In this document: positions 26,499 to 36,280 of the stretch, one piece after another
Layout: each line of letters begins with the position of its first letter
Position numbering within the stretch: the first letter of the stretch is position 1
NCBI GenBank assembly: GCA_944321735.1
Contig: CALUMK010000006.1
Coordinates: 44,845 to 108,844 of the forward strand
Length of the DNA: 64,000 nucleotides
Reading direction: 5' to 3'
Origin: an uncultured Bacteroidales bacterium
GTDB taxonomy: Bacteria; Bacteroidota; Bacteroidia; Bacteroidales; P3
The notes under the pieces: model-generated
The model's input: only the letters and a program-made list of their open reading frames with translations
The model's database searches: none
Told to the model about the DNA's origin: nothing
Position numbers and translations under genes: made by a program

Positions 26499-29438
26499 TT
26501 AGTATGTCATTGTAAACGATGTCCATGCTGAATCCTCTGATATTGTATTGTGATTATACCAAACTGTAACATAAAACTTAAAACTGCCGCTTCGACTTAT
26601 ATGCAATTCGGAATAGGGCATAAACAAGGTGAAATCCTCGTAGTAGGTATTTTCATACCCTGGCGTGAAGTCTTTCCCGCAGCTTACTTTTCCATCCGTA
26701 GTACAATATCTATCGTTCAAGTCAACCAAAGCAGTCCCATCATCCTTATGGAAATAGGCAGAACATCTTCCTGTTTTCCCTTTCATATTATCGGCATCCA
26801 AACGGAAATGTATCCTCATCCCTTTCTTGCCATCTTCATAAACATTATGTTCCACCCACAAATTGCTGATTGTTGCCTTTGGCGGCGCAGACGACTTCTT
26901 CGCAGCCGTTTGCCGGATGTAAACTCTTATTTCCTCTCCTCCACTAACAACCGAGAACCAATCGCTTCTATAATCAGTTGTATTCGCATTAATCCGCAGT
27001 TTAAACGAATTCGAATATTTATCGGTCACCGTACACCAAGAAGGCAAATAAGATATCTTATAAGAACCCGGGGCAGACACAGTAAATGTCTGCGTCTGCG
27101 CAGAAGACGAAACATCATAATATTGTTTGGATTGGGAACTCCCATTGACCATCAAACGAGAGGATTTATTACTGTTGCCAGCTTGCTGAATATAGATTCT
27201 TACCGATTTGCCCCCGCATTCCACCGTGAACCAGTCGCTCCGGTAAGAGGACTTGTTCGCATTAATCTTCAAACTGAAAGAACCGGAATACTTATTAGTT
27301 ACACTGCACCAAGATGGCAGATTGCGCACATAATAACTATCGGAAGATGACACATTGAACGTCTTAGTTTGGGAAGATGCCGACACATCGTAGTACTGCG
27401 TACTGCTGCTGCCGTTCACGCTCAAATAAGACGCCTTGCCCGCTTGGGATACATTGACACGCACTGAATATTCCCCTGCGGTGACAGAAAAACTACCGGA
27501 ACGGCTGCTTGTACTTGAATTATTGCTGCACGAAAGCGTAAAGCCGTTCTTAGTCTGGTTACTGATGCTGCACCAGGAAGGCAACTCCTCTATTTCATAC
27601 TCTCCATCCGTGGTCACCGAAACAGTCTCGGAATCGTACCCGGATGAAAAATTCAAGCTTTCCGATGAAGTGTTGCCATTGACTCTCAAAAAGCTCACAT
27701 TCGCCTCTTGCGATATATCTTCCCGATATGTTTTAGACCCGGATTTAATCACAATAGTCCCTCGTCTTAGCTTTCCTGTGGTATTTTTGCTATACCACAA
27801 ATCAAAACCATGGATGCTTTTGCTATTGATACTGCACCAAGAAGGGGCATCCACGCTATAATCTATCCCATCGGATAATACGATCACGCTTTCATATCCG
27901 CCATCGGATTCCAACTCCAATAAGTTAGTTCCAGAATAATAGATATCTACTTCCGAAGTCCAGCAAAAGAAGCATAAAACGGCAATTACGCCCAAGCTCC
28001 ACCCCAAACCATTCCCCCATAATCTTCCCGTCTCGCCGCTCTCAGACTCTTCTAAAAACAATTTCCATGCAGAAACACCGTTCTTAGGTATCAACATGAA
28101 AATCATCAGTAAAATCGCAAATGCCATCTGAACCCACCACAAGGAAACAAAAGTGGAAGGCCAAAGATATTCAGCAATCAAGCACAAAATGCCACAAAGG
28201 GACATCAGCCAAAGACCGGCACGACCATTGTACCATAAGCCAAAGCCACCAAAGAAATAAGCCAACCCCAGCAATGCCCCTGTCCACATTATTTTTGTTG
28301 TATCATATTCAATGACTGGGACAAAACCTATGACCAAGCCTGCTATCGCTGAAAACCAAATCCAGAAATTGACAAAACCGTTCCTCCGCTGCCAAGGCTT
28401 CAAATCCTTCTCATCCACCTTCTTGACGTTGGGTTTCGGAGCAGAAGCTGCCCTTTGTCCGGCAGGAGCCTGATTGGGAGAACTGGGTGCTGCATTAGCC
28501 GACCCCGCTGCAGCCGAACTCGCCATCCCGGAATCCGACAAGGGTCTCGTGGCATTGAAGGTATCCGATGCCGTGCCGGAAGCCGCTTCGTCCTTCTCCC
28601 CTTTCTTCAGCCAAGGGCAAGGCACCCGCCTCTTTTCCACCCGAGTCTGCGCGTATTCAGCCAATTCTTCCGCCTTGGGTCTGTCCCAAGGGTCTTTGGC
28701 AAGACATGCCTGTATCGTGGCCTGCAATCCCTTGGTGTATTTCTCCGGCAAGTCCGGTATCTCCGCCCCATGCAGCTGCATCCCGCCTCCCTGCCCCATG
28801 AACGGCAAATCCCCGGTCAGAAGCTCGTACAGGGTCACCCCCAAAGCCCAGATGTCCGTAGCTTGCACCGCCTCGGCATGGGAAGAAAACAGCTCCGGTG
28901 CCATATAGCCCACTGTCCCTGCCAGATCCGCGCTGTTCATCGCCCGGGTAGAGTTCCGCCGCAAGGTGCTCCGCATCTTCTTGCTGACCCCGAAATCCGT
29001 AATCACGTATTTGCCATCATAATCCATCAGCACGTTATCCGGCTTGATGTCCCGGTGTATGATATCCTGCCCGTGCAGGTACGCCAGCCCCCGGCCCACA
29101 TCGGCCAGGAACCTCCACGCATCCTCCTCTTTCATTTTCCCCACCATCGAAGCCGACGAACCCGGGCAATACGGCATGATGATATACGGCCTATGCTCGT
29201 ATTCCCCGAAATAGTCGGCATGAAGCAGGTTGGGATGATTCAATGTATTGGCAATCTTGTACTCGGAAATGAACTCGTCCATATCCTGCTTGTTGGGCAG
29301 CGCAATGTAAATCTTGATGGCAAGCTCGTTCCCCACCTGTTCATCTCTGGCTAACCAAACCTCGCCGAAAGAGCCTCGCCCTCTGACCTCGATCAAACGG
29401 TAACGCTCGGCAAACAACTGATTCTGTACTAATTCCAT
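26499..29438 (-). CDS. Transmembrane Ser/Thr protein kinase with four BACON-like domains
   Basis: 979 residues. The kinase domain (about 13-270) is complete: 'GRGSFGEVW', Lys in 'LAIKIYIAL', 'HRDIKPDNVL', 'TDFGVSK' and 'GYMAPELF'. Its activation loop carries 'STLRRNSTR', shared with the other kinases here. After a Pro/Ala-rich linker come about five membrane helices (350-500). Four BACON-like repeats (about 505-860) follow, each with 'PSWCS' or 'PSWCT', then a unique C-terminal domain. An odd helix number puts the BACON domains outside the membrane. BACON domains bind glycans or mucin in other proteins, so this may be a surface-sensing kinase (inference). Confidence 0.92.
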   Translation of the reverse strand: MELVQNQLFAERYRLIEVRGRGSFGEVWLARDEQVGNELAIKIYIALPNKQDMDEFISEYKIANTLNHPNLLHADYFGEYEHRPYIIMPYCPGSSASMVGKMKEEDAWRFLADVGRGLAYLHGQDIIHRDIKPDNVLMDYDGKYVITDFGVSKKMRSTLRRNSTRAMNSADLAGTVGYMAPELFSSHAEAVQATDIWALGVTLYELLTGDLPFMGQGGGMQLHGAEIPDLPEKYTKGLQATIQACLAKDPWDRPKAEELAEYAQTRVEKRRVPCPWLKKGEKDEAASGTASDTFNATRPLSDSGMASSAAAGSANAAPSSPNQAPAGQRAASAPKPNVKKVDEKDLKPWQRRNGFVNFWIWFSAIAGLVIGFVPVIEYDTTKIMWTGALLGLAYFFGGFGLWYNGRAGLWLMSLCGILCLIAEYLWPSTFVSLWWVQMAFAILLMIFMLIPKNGVSAWKLFLEESESGETGRLWGNGLGWSLGVIAVLCFFCWTSEVDIYYSGTNLLELESDGGYESVIVLSDGIDYSVDAPSWCSINSKSIHGFDLWYSKNTTGKLRRGTIVIKSGSKTYREDISQEANVSFLRVNGNTSSESLNFSSGYDSETVSVTTDGEYEIEELPSWCSISNQTKNGFTLSCSNNSSTSSRSGSFSVTAGEYSVRVNVSQAGKASYLSVNGSSSTQYYDVSASSQTKTFNVSSSDSYYVRNLPSWCSVTNKYSGSFSLKINANKSSYRSDWFTVECGGKSVRIYIQQAGNSNKSSRLMVNGSSQSKQYYDVSSSAQTQTFTVSAPGSYKISYLPSWCTVTDKYSNSFKLRINANTTDYRSDWFSVVSGGEEIRVYIRQTAAKKSSAPPKATISNLWVEHNVYEDGKKGMRIHFRLDADNMKGKTGRCSAYFHKDDGTALVDLNDRYCTTDGKVSCGKDFTPGYENTYYEDFTLFMPYSELHISRSGSFKFYVTVWYNHNTISEDSAWTSFTMTY

Positions 29439-29557
29439 AACTTTTTCATTTACTGCTATTCCTACCTTCCTTCCATCCGCACAAAAGTGCCATATCCCCC
29501 ACCAACTGCTTTAGCCATGCTCCACATATCAGGTTCGCTCAGCCGCCGACAAATCAC

Positions 29558-29656
29558 CTCGACCTGATTGATAGAAGCCGACATTTTATAGACAGCCGGC
29601 TTGTCCACCCGGGTCAGCATCTCGACCTGATTGATAGAAGCCGAGATTTTATAGAC
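29558..29656. repeat. Two 36-bp direct repeats upstream of the BACON kinase
   Basis: Copies at 29558-29593 and 29621-29656 differ at one base, start CTCGACCTGATTGATAGAAG and end ATTTTATAGAC. The 27 bp between them are unrelated. They fill the gap between the kinase start and the upstream FHA-DUF805 gene and may be operator sites. Confidence 0.65.
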
Positions 29657-29659
29657 CCT

Positions 29660-30469
29660 TTATTCTATCCCTTTCGGATTCGGGCCGTACTTGTTGCTAC
29701 CCGGCTCGCTATCCAGGCAGAACCACACTAACAGCAAAATGCAACCCACCAAAGGTATCAACGCGAACAGGATATACCACCCGCTCCTTCCCGTATCATG
29801 CAAACGCCTAAAATTCAATGCCAAAGATGGTATCAATATCGCCAAAGACCATAAGGTGGAAAATATCGATAACCCAATCAGCACATCCACTATCAACGTC
29901 CCGATAGAAATCATGAGGTTGAACAGGAAAAAATACCAATACTCCTTCCGCCGGGCACGGCCCGTGAAAGTGGCATATTTGGAAAAGACGCTCGAAATAG
30001 CCTCGCCAAACGACATATCGACAGGTCTTTTATAGGAGTCCTTCGGCGCCGATGCCGGTGTCGATACCGATGCCGGTGCCGACTGCGCCTGTTGCCAAGA
30101 TGCCTGATGTCCATAATCGGCCTCCGAAGACCTGAATTGCGGGGCAGCAGCTTCCGGACTCGGCTGGGAAACCGGTGTCGCAAAACGCTCCGTGCTCTGC
30201 CCTATGCGTACCGTGGAAGAAGAATCCGACAGAACCTTATTCATGTCCAGCATATTGCCGCCGGGAAAACGGATGTCGTCATAGGCATGAATGCCAACAG
30301 TCTCATTCTTGATTTTGCGCCCGTTGACCATGGTGCCGTTGGTGCTGTGGTCGGTCAACGTCATGCTGCCATTGTCTTCCACCATGAGCGTGGCATGATG
30401 CCCGCTGACCGTCGGCTCATTGAACACGATGGTGTTGTCCGGTGTTCTACCAATTGTAATCTTTTTCAT
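29660..30469 (-). CDS. FHA domain fused to a DUF805 membrane domain
   Basis: 269 residues from the ATG at 30469. The N-terminal FHA domain (about 1-80) has 'TIGRTPDNTIVF', 'VSGHHATLMV' and 'STNGTMVNGRKI', covering the phospho-threonine pocket. A Ser/Pro/Ala linker follows. The C-terminal DUF805 (about 155-269) has several membrane helices and the typical 'RARRKEYWYFFLF' and 'LNFRRLHDTGRSGWY'. It probably recruits phosphorylated partners to the membrane. It sits between two Ser/Thr kinase genes on the same strand. Confidence 0.92.
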   Translation of the reverse strand: MKKITIGRTPDNTIVFNEPTVSGHHATLMVEDNGSMTLTDHSTNGTMVNGRKIKNETVGIHAYDDIRFPGGNMLDMNKVLSDSSSTVRIGQSTERFATPVSQPSPEAAAPQFRSSEADYGHQASWQQAQSAPASVSTPASAPKDSYKRPVDMSFGEAISSVFSKYATFTGRARRKEYWYFFLFNLMISIGTLIVDVLIGLSIFSTLWSLAILIPSLALNFRRLHDTGRSGWYILFALIPLVGCILLLVWFCLDSEPGSNKYGPNPKGIE

Positions 30470-30619
30470 AATCACTTATTTATAAATCAATCCGAGAGGA
30501 TTTTTTTCGCTTTTACGTCAGTCTCCCTTCCGGCATTCTCCCCTTGGGATTCCATAACTCTTTCCCGTCTTTGTACGTCTTATGCAGGCGTCCCTCCTTC
30601 GCCTCCTCTTCAACCTCTT

Positions 30620-30644
30620 AATAACATTTTCCCCCTTTTGGTAA
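30620..30644 (-). promoter_or_regulatory. Promoter-like motif GTTAC-N15-GTTAT upstream of FHA-DUF805
   Basis: Minus-strand GTTAC (30640-30644), 15-nt spacer, GTTATTAAG (from 30624 downwards). Same spacing as the motif upstream of the kinases, about 150 bp before the ATG. Confidence 0.45.
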
Positions 30645-30723
30645 CCTTGCCAAGCCGCCGGGCGGACCTCCGCACGCGGAATAATCGCCGGCATCGCCGC
30701 AAACAAGCCCGCCAAGCTGCCGC

Positions 30724-32022
30724 TTAGTACCCTTCCACCCGCAACTTGGCATCTCCGATCGAGATGATGTCGCCGGGATGGATGGCCATGCCGTTCTCGC
30801 CCACTTCGGTGGAGTTGACGTATGTCCCATTCAGGGAAAGCTTCCATTCCCCCCAGCCTCCGGTATTTTGCCATTGCCCGTCCCGGATGAACCAAGTTCC
30901 CGTATGGACATCCTTTTCCAAGGTGCAATGCCGACGGGAAATATAACGGCTCTGTTCCTCTTGAATGTCAATGATATTGCTGCAATCGGTATTTCTCCTG
31001 CCCATCGTGATCAAATGCTTTCCGCCCAGCATCTGGTCCAAATAATAGACCTTGCCGTATTCCTCTCCTTGCATCACCCGCAGCGCAAGCCCGTTCCGGA
31101 CATTCATGAAAGATTTCTGTGCTGCCACAGGCTGTTCCGCCATGGCCGACCTGACACCGCTGGTATGAGGAAGCATGTCCCGAACCTGTGCCGCCGTCTG
31201 CAAGCGCTGCTTGTAATCCGGCACAAGGCATCCCTCGATGATAGGAAGCCAAGAACCGCCCGGATCGACCCTGCGCAAACGCTGGCGGTCCCAGACGCCG
31301 TTCTTGCCATTGGCCAGATATTGATACACGGTATCTTCCCGCAACTCCCCGAAAGGCAGTACCCCGGTAAGCATCTCGTAAAACATCACCCCGAACGAAA
31401 AAATATCCGTGGTAGGCAGCACGGTGGCCTGCCCGCGAGGCGGATTGACCTGTTCGGGCGGCATATACGGAATCGTGCCGAACACCTGGCTCGGCTTGCC
31501 ATTGAAGTTCCTTTCCGTCATCCGCTTGTTCCGGTCGCCGGAGATTCCGAAATCGGTCAGAACCGCCGTGTAATCCGAACGGAGCAGGACATTCTCCGGC
31601 TTGAGATCCCGATGAACCTTGCCGCAAGCATGCAGGTCGTTCAGCCCGCTCAGGATTTCGTAAGCCGCCCTGACAAGGTCGATGCCATGGGAAGCATATT
31701 TGCGCAAATCCCCATTAGGGCAATACTCCATCAACATGTAGGGATTACCCTTTACTTCCCCGTAGCTATAGGAATGCACCAGATAATTGCTCTTGATCCG
31801 GCCTGTTTCGAACTCCATCGTGAAACGAGCGCGGAGCTGCTGGCATTCGGAAGTGGATACAGCCCATAGTTTCAATAACTTGACGGCATAGACCCGGTTC
31901 TGGGCATCGGTCACCTTGTAAACCGCCCCGAAAGAACCCTCGCCCAAGGGCTTCTCGATCCTATAGGCATTGTCGAAAATCTCGCCGCAATCGAACACGC
32001 AGCGTTCGGGTACCGTTGCCAT
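30724..32022 (-). CDS. Ser/Thr protein kinase with C-terminal FHA domain
   Basis: 432 residues, no membrane segment. The kinase domain (about 15-285) has 'GEGSFGAVYKV', Lys in 'YAVKLLKLW', 'HRDLKPENVLL', 'TDFGISGDRN' and 'IPYMPPEQVNPPRG'. The FHA domain (about 330-432) has 'ITMGRRNTDCSNII', 'YISRRHCTLEK' and 'SLNGTYVNSTEV'. A kinase with its own FHA domain can bind phosphorylated substrates or partner kinases. Its loop differs from the 'TLRRNSTR' group. It starts 3 bp after the zinc-ribbon FHA gene, so the two are translated together. Confidence 0.94.
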   Translation of the reverse strand: MATVPERCVFDCGEIFDNAYRIEKPLGEGSFGAVYKVTDAQNRVYAVKLLKLWAVSTSECQQLRARFTMEFETGRIKSNYLVHSYSYGEVKGNPYMLMEYCPNGDLRKYASHGIDLVRAAYEILSGLNDLHACGKVHRDLKPENVLLRSDYTAVLTDFGISGDRNKRMTERNFNGKPSQVFGTIPYMPPEQVNPPRGQATVLPTTDIFSFGVMFYEMLTGVLPFGELREDTVYQYLANGKNGVWDRQRLRRVDPGGSWLPIIEGCLVPDYKQRLQTAAQVRDMLPHTSGVRSAMAEQPVAAQKSFMNVRNGLALRVMQGEEYGKVYYLDQMLGGKHLITMGRRNTDCSNIIDIQEEQSRYISRRHCTLEKDVHTGTWFIRDGQWQNTGGWGEWKLSLNGTYVNSTEVGENGMAIHPGDIISIGDAKLRVEGY

Positions 32023-32025
32023 GAC

Positions 32026-32757
32026 TTATGCCTTGAATTCAAACTGTCTGTTACCCAAAATGATGATGTCCCCGTCTTCCAATTTGGTCTTGCGGGCCAC
32101 ATGGAGATAAGTAGTCTTCAGCGTACTCTTGTCCTCAATGTACCATTCCCCGTTTTCAAAGGTCAGTTCCGCCTGGACTTTCGAGGTAATAGACTGATTG
32201 TTCGGGTCGGTATTGGCCCGGTTCAGTTCCACGGATTCGCCCGAATAGGTCTTGGCCTCGTGCTGGATATTCTCGTTTTCCCAAGAAATGGGACGCAAGG
32301 TGCAGAAAGTGCTGTTTTGGGGTTTCGACCACGGATTGACGGTTCCCATGTAGTGCGGGTTGCCTCCTGCCTTGGGCGGATTCTGGGCGAAACCGGCCTG
32401 GGGCGCAGGCCTGTTCCCCTGGGGAGGCTGGGGCTTGAACGCTTGCGGCGATGCCGGACTTTGCGCTATGGGTTCGTTGCAATTAGGGCAGGCATCCATC
32501 CCCGGACGAACCGGGTATCCGCAATGAGGGCATTGGCTCATGCCAGACGAAGCAGAACCGGACGCTGCCGGGCCTGCCGAACCGAAAACATCGCTCTCGT
32601 GGACGGTTCCCCGCAGTACTTCTTGTTGCGGCGAGGATGCCGCCGGCGATTGCGGGGCTTGGTATGAAACAGGATTGCCTCCTTGCAAGGGAGTATTGCA
32701 CTTTTCGCAGTTCTGGCGGCCTTCCGGGTTTTCCCAGCCGCAATTCTTGCATCTCAT
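32026..32757 (-). CDS. Zinc-ribbon protein with C-terminal FHA domain
   Basis: 243 residues. Two CxxC zinc-ribbon pairs ('MRCKNCGWENPEGRQNCEKC' and 'CPHCGYPVRPGMDACPNC') flank a Pro/Gln-rich linker. A divergent FHA-like domain fills about 150-243 ('SVELNRANTDPNNQSIT', 'LTFENGEWYIEDKS'). It is cytosolic. It is likely an adaptor or substrate of the co-transcribed kinase, as zinc-ribbon FHA proteins often sit next to Ser/Thr kinases. A long leader with a terminator-type hairpin precedes it. Confidence 0.88.
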   Translation of the reverse strand: MRCKNCGWENPEGRQNCEKCNTPLQGGNPVSYQAPQSPAASSPQQEVLRGTVHESDVFGSAGPAASGSASSGMSQCPHCGYPVRPGMDACPNCNEPIAQSPASPQAFKPQPPQGNRPAPQAGFAQNPPKAGGNPHYMGTVNPWSKPQNSTFCTLRPISWENENIQHEAKTYSGESVELNRANTDPNNQSITSKVQAELTFENGEWYIEDKSTLKTTYLHVARKTKLEDGDIIILGNRQFEFKA

Positions 32758-33169
32758 GGTTCCGTATTTTTAGATGTTATTTCCTATATCCATATTGCTT
32801 GGCTAAGGCAGAACCTCGTTGCGGCGATTCCCCTCGCTTTCAAGCGTTCTTCCGGCCTTGCTATAGCCAAGAATCGTTTTCGAAATGGTGAAAAAAAGAA
32901 AAGCGCGAAGCATTTGCCTTCCTTGCCCGGAATTCCGAGGACAAAGAATACAGCAAGCGCTTCACGCAACTTACGGAAACTAAGGTGCATAAAGAATCTG
33001 CCTGCCTCCTTGCCATTGAATTTCCTAGGTTCACCAGCGAAAGCAGTAAGGCCTGTAGGCCCATGGGGAAAACGCTGCAAAGATAGCACATTTTTCTCAT
33101 TCCTGCCATCGCTTTTCCATTAATGGCAAGACACATCAAAAAGTAACCTCACACCGAAAAAAATACAAA
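32758..33169 (-). promoter_or_regulatory. Leader region R0: promoter, conserved block and terminator-type hairpin
   Basis: No gene in 412 bp. Reading toward the zinc-ribbon FHA gene: GTTAC at 33143-33147; TATCTTTG box (33078-33085); the block GGTGAACCTAGGAAATTCAA near 33020-33040; then a 15-bp imperfect hairpin (32903-32967) followed by a T-rich tract (32890-32902). The order matches leaders R1-R3 upstream of other kinases. Confidence 0.6.
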
Positions 33170-35545
33170 TCATTCTATCATCAGGAACGCGGCCCAGTAG
33201 TACGGGCTGGGATTCCATGCCTTCACTTTTTCCTGCGCCATGCGGAACGCTTCCCTCTTCGGTTTGCCGAGCAGGAGCTGCTTGTAAAACTCCCGCATCA
33301 GCAAGGAAGTAGCCTGGTCGTTCACCTCCCACAAACTCATCAACATACAGTCAGCCCCGGCCAATTTGAAGGCCCACTGCAAGCCCCAGACCCCTTCTTG
33401 GGCAATGTCGCCCAATGCGGTCTCGCAAGCCGACAGCACCACGATGGACAGACTGTCAAAACGCATATCGGCTATTTCCCTTGCCGTCAAGATGCCATCA
33501 TCTTCCTCATCTGTCGTATTTCCCAAGAGCCATGCCCGCTGCCCGCCGGAAAGAATCAGGCCGGAACGCTGCAAAGGGTCGATGCTCCTATCGGGGAAAA
33601 GCCCGAGCCGAAACTGTTCGAAATAAGTTTCATCCATTGCCTCCCCGTCCGGTACGAAAAAGCCGTGCGTGGCCATGTGCAGCAATGAAACCGGACTGCC
33701 GGACAAAGCCTTGAACGAGGCTTCCGTACCCTCCATTCCCGTATAAAGTTTGACAGGAATGCCCGCCGAAGCCAATTCTCCCGCAATGAATTCCACTTCC
33801 TCTTTGGATTCCGGCAAGTAACGCCATCCTTGGCGGCTCAGGCTGTCATGGCCTTGGAAGTTGGAAGATGTGGCGGATTGCGAGGAAGCCGGACCTTCCT
33901 TGGCAATTTGCGAGAAAGACGGCTTTTCCGTTTCGGATGAACGGGAGGCCAACAGTTCCGTCCCAGCCTGCACGGTACCGTCCTCGTAAACCAAGCCTCC
34001 GTACAAGACCGCCGAAGCCAGAGGCCGGGCGTGTTTTTCTTCCCTTTGCAGGATTTCCCTTGTTGATAACAATTGGCGCAAAACGTATTTCCCGGCCGTT
34101 TCCTCCTGGGTGCTGAACAAAACGTCCAGATTGAGCCGGTTCAAGATTCCAGCCGAAGCAAAATAAATCGTATCGGATTCTTGCAAATACGGCAGCAAGG
34201 GTCGCACTATCTTATCATAGACTTTGCCTGCCAAATAGCCCGAATAGACACGGTAGCCTTGGTTCATCATCTGTTCCAATTCTTTCTCTTGGCACAAATA
34301 AACCAAGACAGGACGAGACCATCCTCGGCGAAGCAGCAAGGCCCAGTATGCCCCTTCGCTTGCGGTCAGATTTCGGGCATCGGCCTCAAAGCCTTGGGCG
34401 TACACGAATTCTACCGCCAGAGTGTTTCCCGGCAAGTTTCTTTTTATGTCTTCGCTCGATACGCTTGCCAGACGCTCATAAATACCCTCTTGCCCAAGTT
34501 GCTGATGCAATCGGTTTTCCAATCGCAAAATGTCCATCGATTTTTCGAGCTCGGCCATCGCGTCCTGTCCATCTTCCTTCTGCAAACGCTGCCATTCCGC
34601 CCATAGGGACTGCGTTTCCGAATCCAATACGGAGAGCGCCCGATTCCGCCATTGGGAGGAAGTCCAGAGCAGGATGGCCTTGGAGAAAAGGGCGGCATCG
34701 TACAAATCCTGGCTAAAAGAAGAATCCGCTGCCACGCAAGGCTGCCCGTAATAGAACGCCAGCTTGTAGATTTCCTGCGCATTGGCTATGTACGCAGCCA
34801 TGTCCGATTCGGTCAAAAGGAGCGACTTTGCGCCCAGGTCGTGCCTGAGGAGGCGGTCGTATTGCCTGAATAACGGCACGGCTTTGGCGAAATCGCCCTA
34901 CGCGGCCCAGCAGGCGGCACGTACCCGAAGGAATCCCGCATGGTAACTCCGCTGAATCCGCTCGTTGGAAGAAGCGGCAAAGTATTTTTCGGCCTTTTCC
35001 AAGTTGGCAGCGACTTGAGGAAAATCATGGCGGGTCAGCCGACAAAATGCCAGATATGTATATGCCAAGGCCTTGTACTCCGGATTTTTGTCCAAAGGAA
35101 GGGCTATCATGCTCAGTGCATGACGCTCGCTTTCCTCGTAATAGCCCAGGTTCAAGGCTGCCACGGCCATTGCGTTGGCAAGGTTCGCCCGAATCATATC
35201 TTCGCCCATGAGCAAAGAGAGAATGGCAATATAATTCTCTTGGTTTTGCTGCAAGTTCGTGTACGCCTTGGAAAATTCGCCAAGGTAGATATCCAACAGG
35301 CTAAACCTGGATAAATTTAATTACTTCTTGTTTTTTTTCCACCGGTTTCGGATTTCATTCCTCTTTTGAAGCCACTCATAGAGACCGCTGCAAGAATCCG
35401 CTTCTTCCCAAGCACTCCCCTGATCCACAATGTGGGATTTTGGGTTTTGCGGCGGTCTCTCGTAGTATCCTGCATCCAGTACGGACAGTACATTCTCCGC
35501 AAACAAATTTACATGGACAAAAAGACCTATTCCCTGACGATTCTC
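33170..35545 (-). pseudogene. Decayed TPR-CHAT caspase-like protein
   Basis: A homolog of the intact CHAT protein at 51292-54669, with an in-frame TAG at 34898-34900 and a TAA at 35321-35323. The frame continues on both sides ('RVRAACWAA', stop, 'GDFAKAVPLFRQYD', matching 'NGDYPEALRLYRQYD' in the intact copy). The N-terminal half and signal peptide are missing. The CHAT domain itself is intact, with catalytic His in 'LLHMATHGFF' and Cys in 'VVLSACETALGD'. A 569-residue piece could still be made from the GTG at 34879. The left break abuts a remnant of an AAA/PD-(D/E)XK gene. Confidence 0.8.
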
Positions 35546-35556
35546 TTAATCGGTGG

Positions 35557-35605
35557 CGATTTTCCTATTCAAACAAGGCGGATTGCGGAATGGAAAATGG
35601 CATGA
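35557..35605 (+). pseudogene. 3' remnant of an AAA/PD-(D/E)XK-type gene
   Basis: The last codons read 'QTRRIAEWKMA' and stop, identical to the C-terminus of the intact gene at 40010-41551. Nothing of the remaining gene is left, which suggests deletion by recombination between paralogues. Confidence 0.7.
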
Positions 35606-35635
35606 AACCTTCATCTGGCTTTTATCCGGTTGATT

Positions 35636-35751
35636 CTTGCCGATGGCAGGCCGTGGCTTGGCCGCCTTGCTCACTGACGTTCCGCTGGGCGACCCACTTC
35701 GGCCTGCCGCCTTAGCTTAGCGAGCAAGACGGGATGTCCGGCAGGAAAACT
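35636..35751 (-). repeat. Hairpin element H1 (detached from its variable region)
   Basis: Homologous to H2 and H3 downstream of variable regions 2 and 3. The stem CTTGCTC/GAGCAAG surrounds GC-rich inner arms. It ends in CGGCAGGAAAACT, but here the PIN/XRE module follows instead of a kinase 3' end. Confidence 0.7.
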
Positions 35752-35752
35752 A

Positions 35753-36280
35753 TCAAAAAGACTTCATCTCTTCCAATTGCTCTATTTTATCCAAAATAAG
35801 TTTCTTTGGCAGCCTGCTGTTCATGCCAAGCAGCACATTCAACTTCAAAATCATTTCATGGGCTTCAACAAGCCCCTCTTCAACGAACAAATCCACTACC
35901 CACAAAAGCCCCGATACAATAATACCTTTATCGATAGCATGGTGTTTCAGCTTTTTATCTCCTGTCAGAAGCCTGTAGTTATGCTTCTTTGCATAGTGCA
36001 TCACAGAACAGTCAACGAAAGAAAGATTGGTATTGATTGCACAATCCGAATATAGCGAGAATACCTCCGCCATTTCTTCCTGAGAAGTCGTTACCACTTG
36101 CAAAAAACCTTCTTCCACAAGCAAATCAATCGATGGCCGCTTGTAGGGAGAATTGTGCAACTCCTCTATCACCAAATCTGTTGTGTGAAACCTTGTTCCG
36201 GACAAACGCACATATTCCAACAATCCGGCAGCGTGCATATCTATCAAGATATTGGTATCGTTTACAACAATCTCCTTCAT
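35753..36280 (-). CDS. PIN-domain nuclease, putative toxin
   Basis: 175 residues. PIN-type acidic residues occur in 'VVNDTNILIDMHAAG', 'TTDLVIEELHN', 'LSFVDCSVMHYAKKH' and 'LLTGDKKLKHHA', the expected order for a metal-dependent RNase. The start overlaps the stop of the XRE-ImmA gene by 4 bp (ATGA), so the two are translationally coupled. This fits a toxin of a toxin-antitoxin pair in which the regulator is made first. RNA target unknown. Confidence 0.85.
   Translation of the reverse strand: MKEIVVNDTNILIDMHAAGLLEYVRLSGTRFHTTDLVIEELHNSPYKRPSIDLLVEEGFLQVVTTSQEEMAEVFSLYSDCAINTNLSFVDCSVMHYAKKHNYRLLTGDKKLKHHAIDKGIIVSGLLWVVDLFVEEGLVEAHEMILKLNVLLGMNSRLPKKLILDKIEQLEEMKSF

Noticed and set aside
29558-29656. 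Two 36-bp repeats with a 27-bp spacer, resembling a minimal CRISPR array
   Set aside because: Only two copies, spacer shorter than usual, no cas gene in the window, and the position directly before a kinase operon fits regulatory repeats better.
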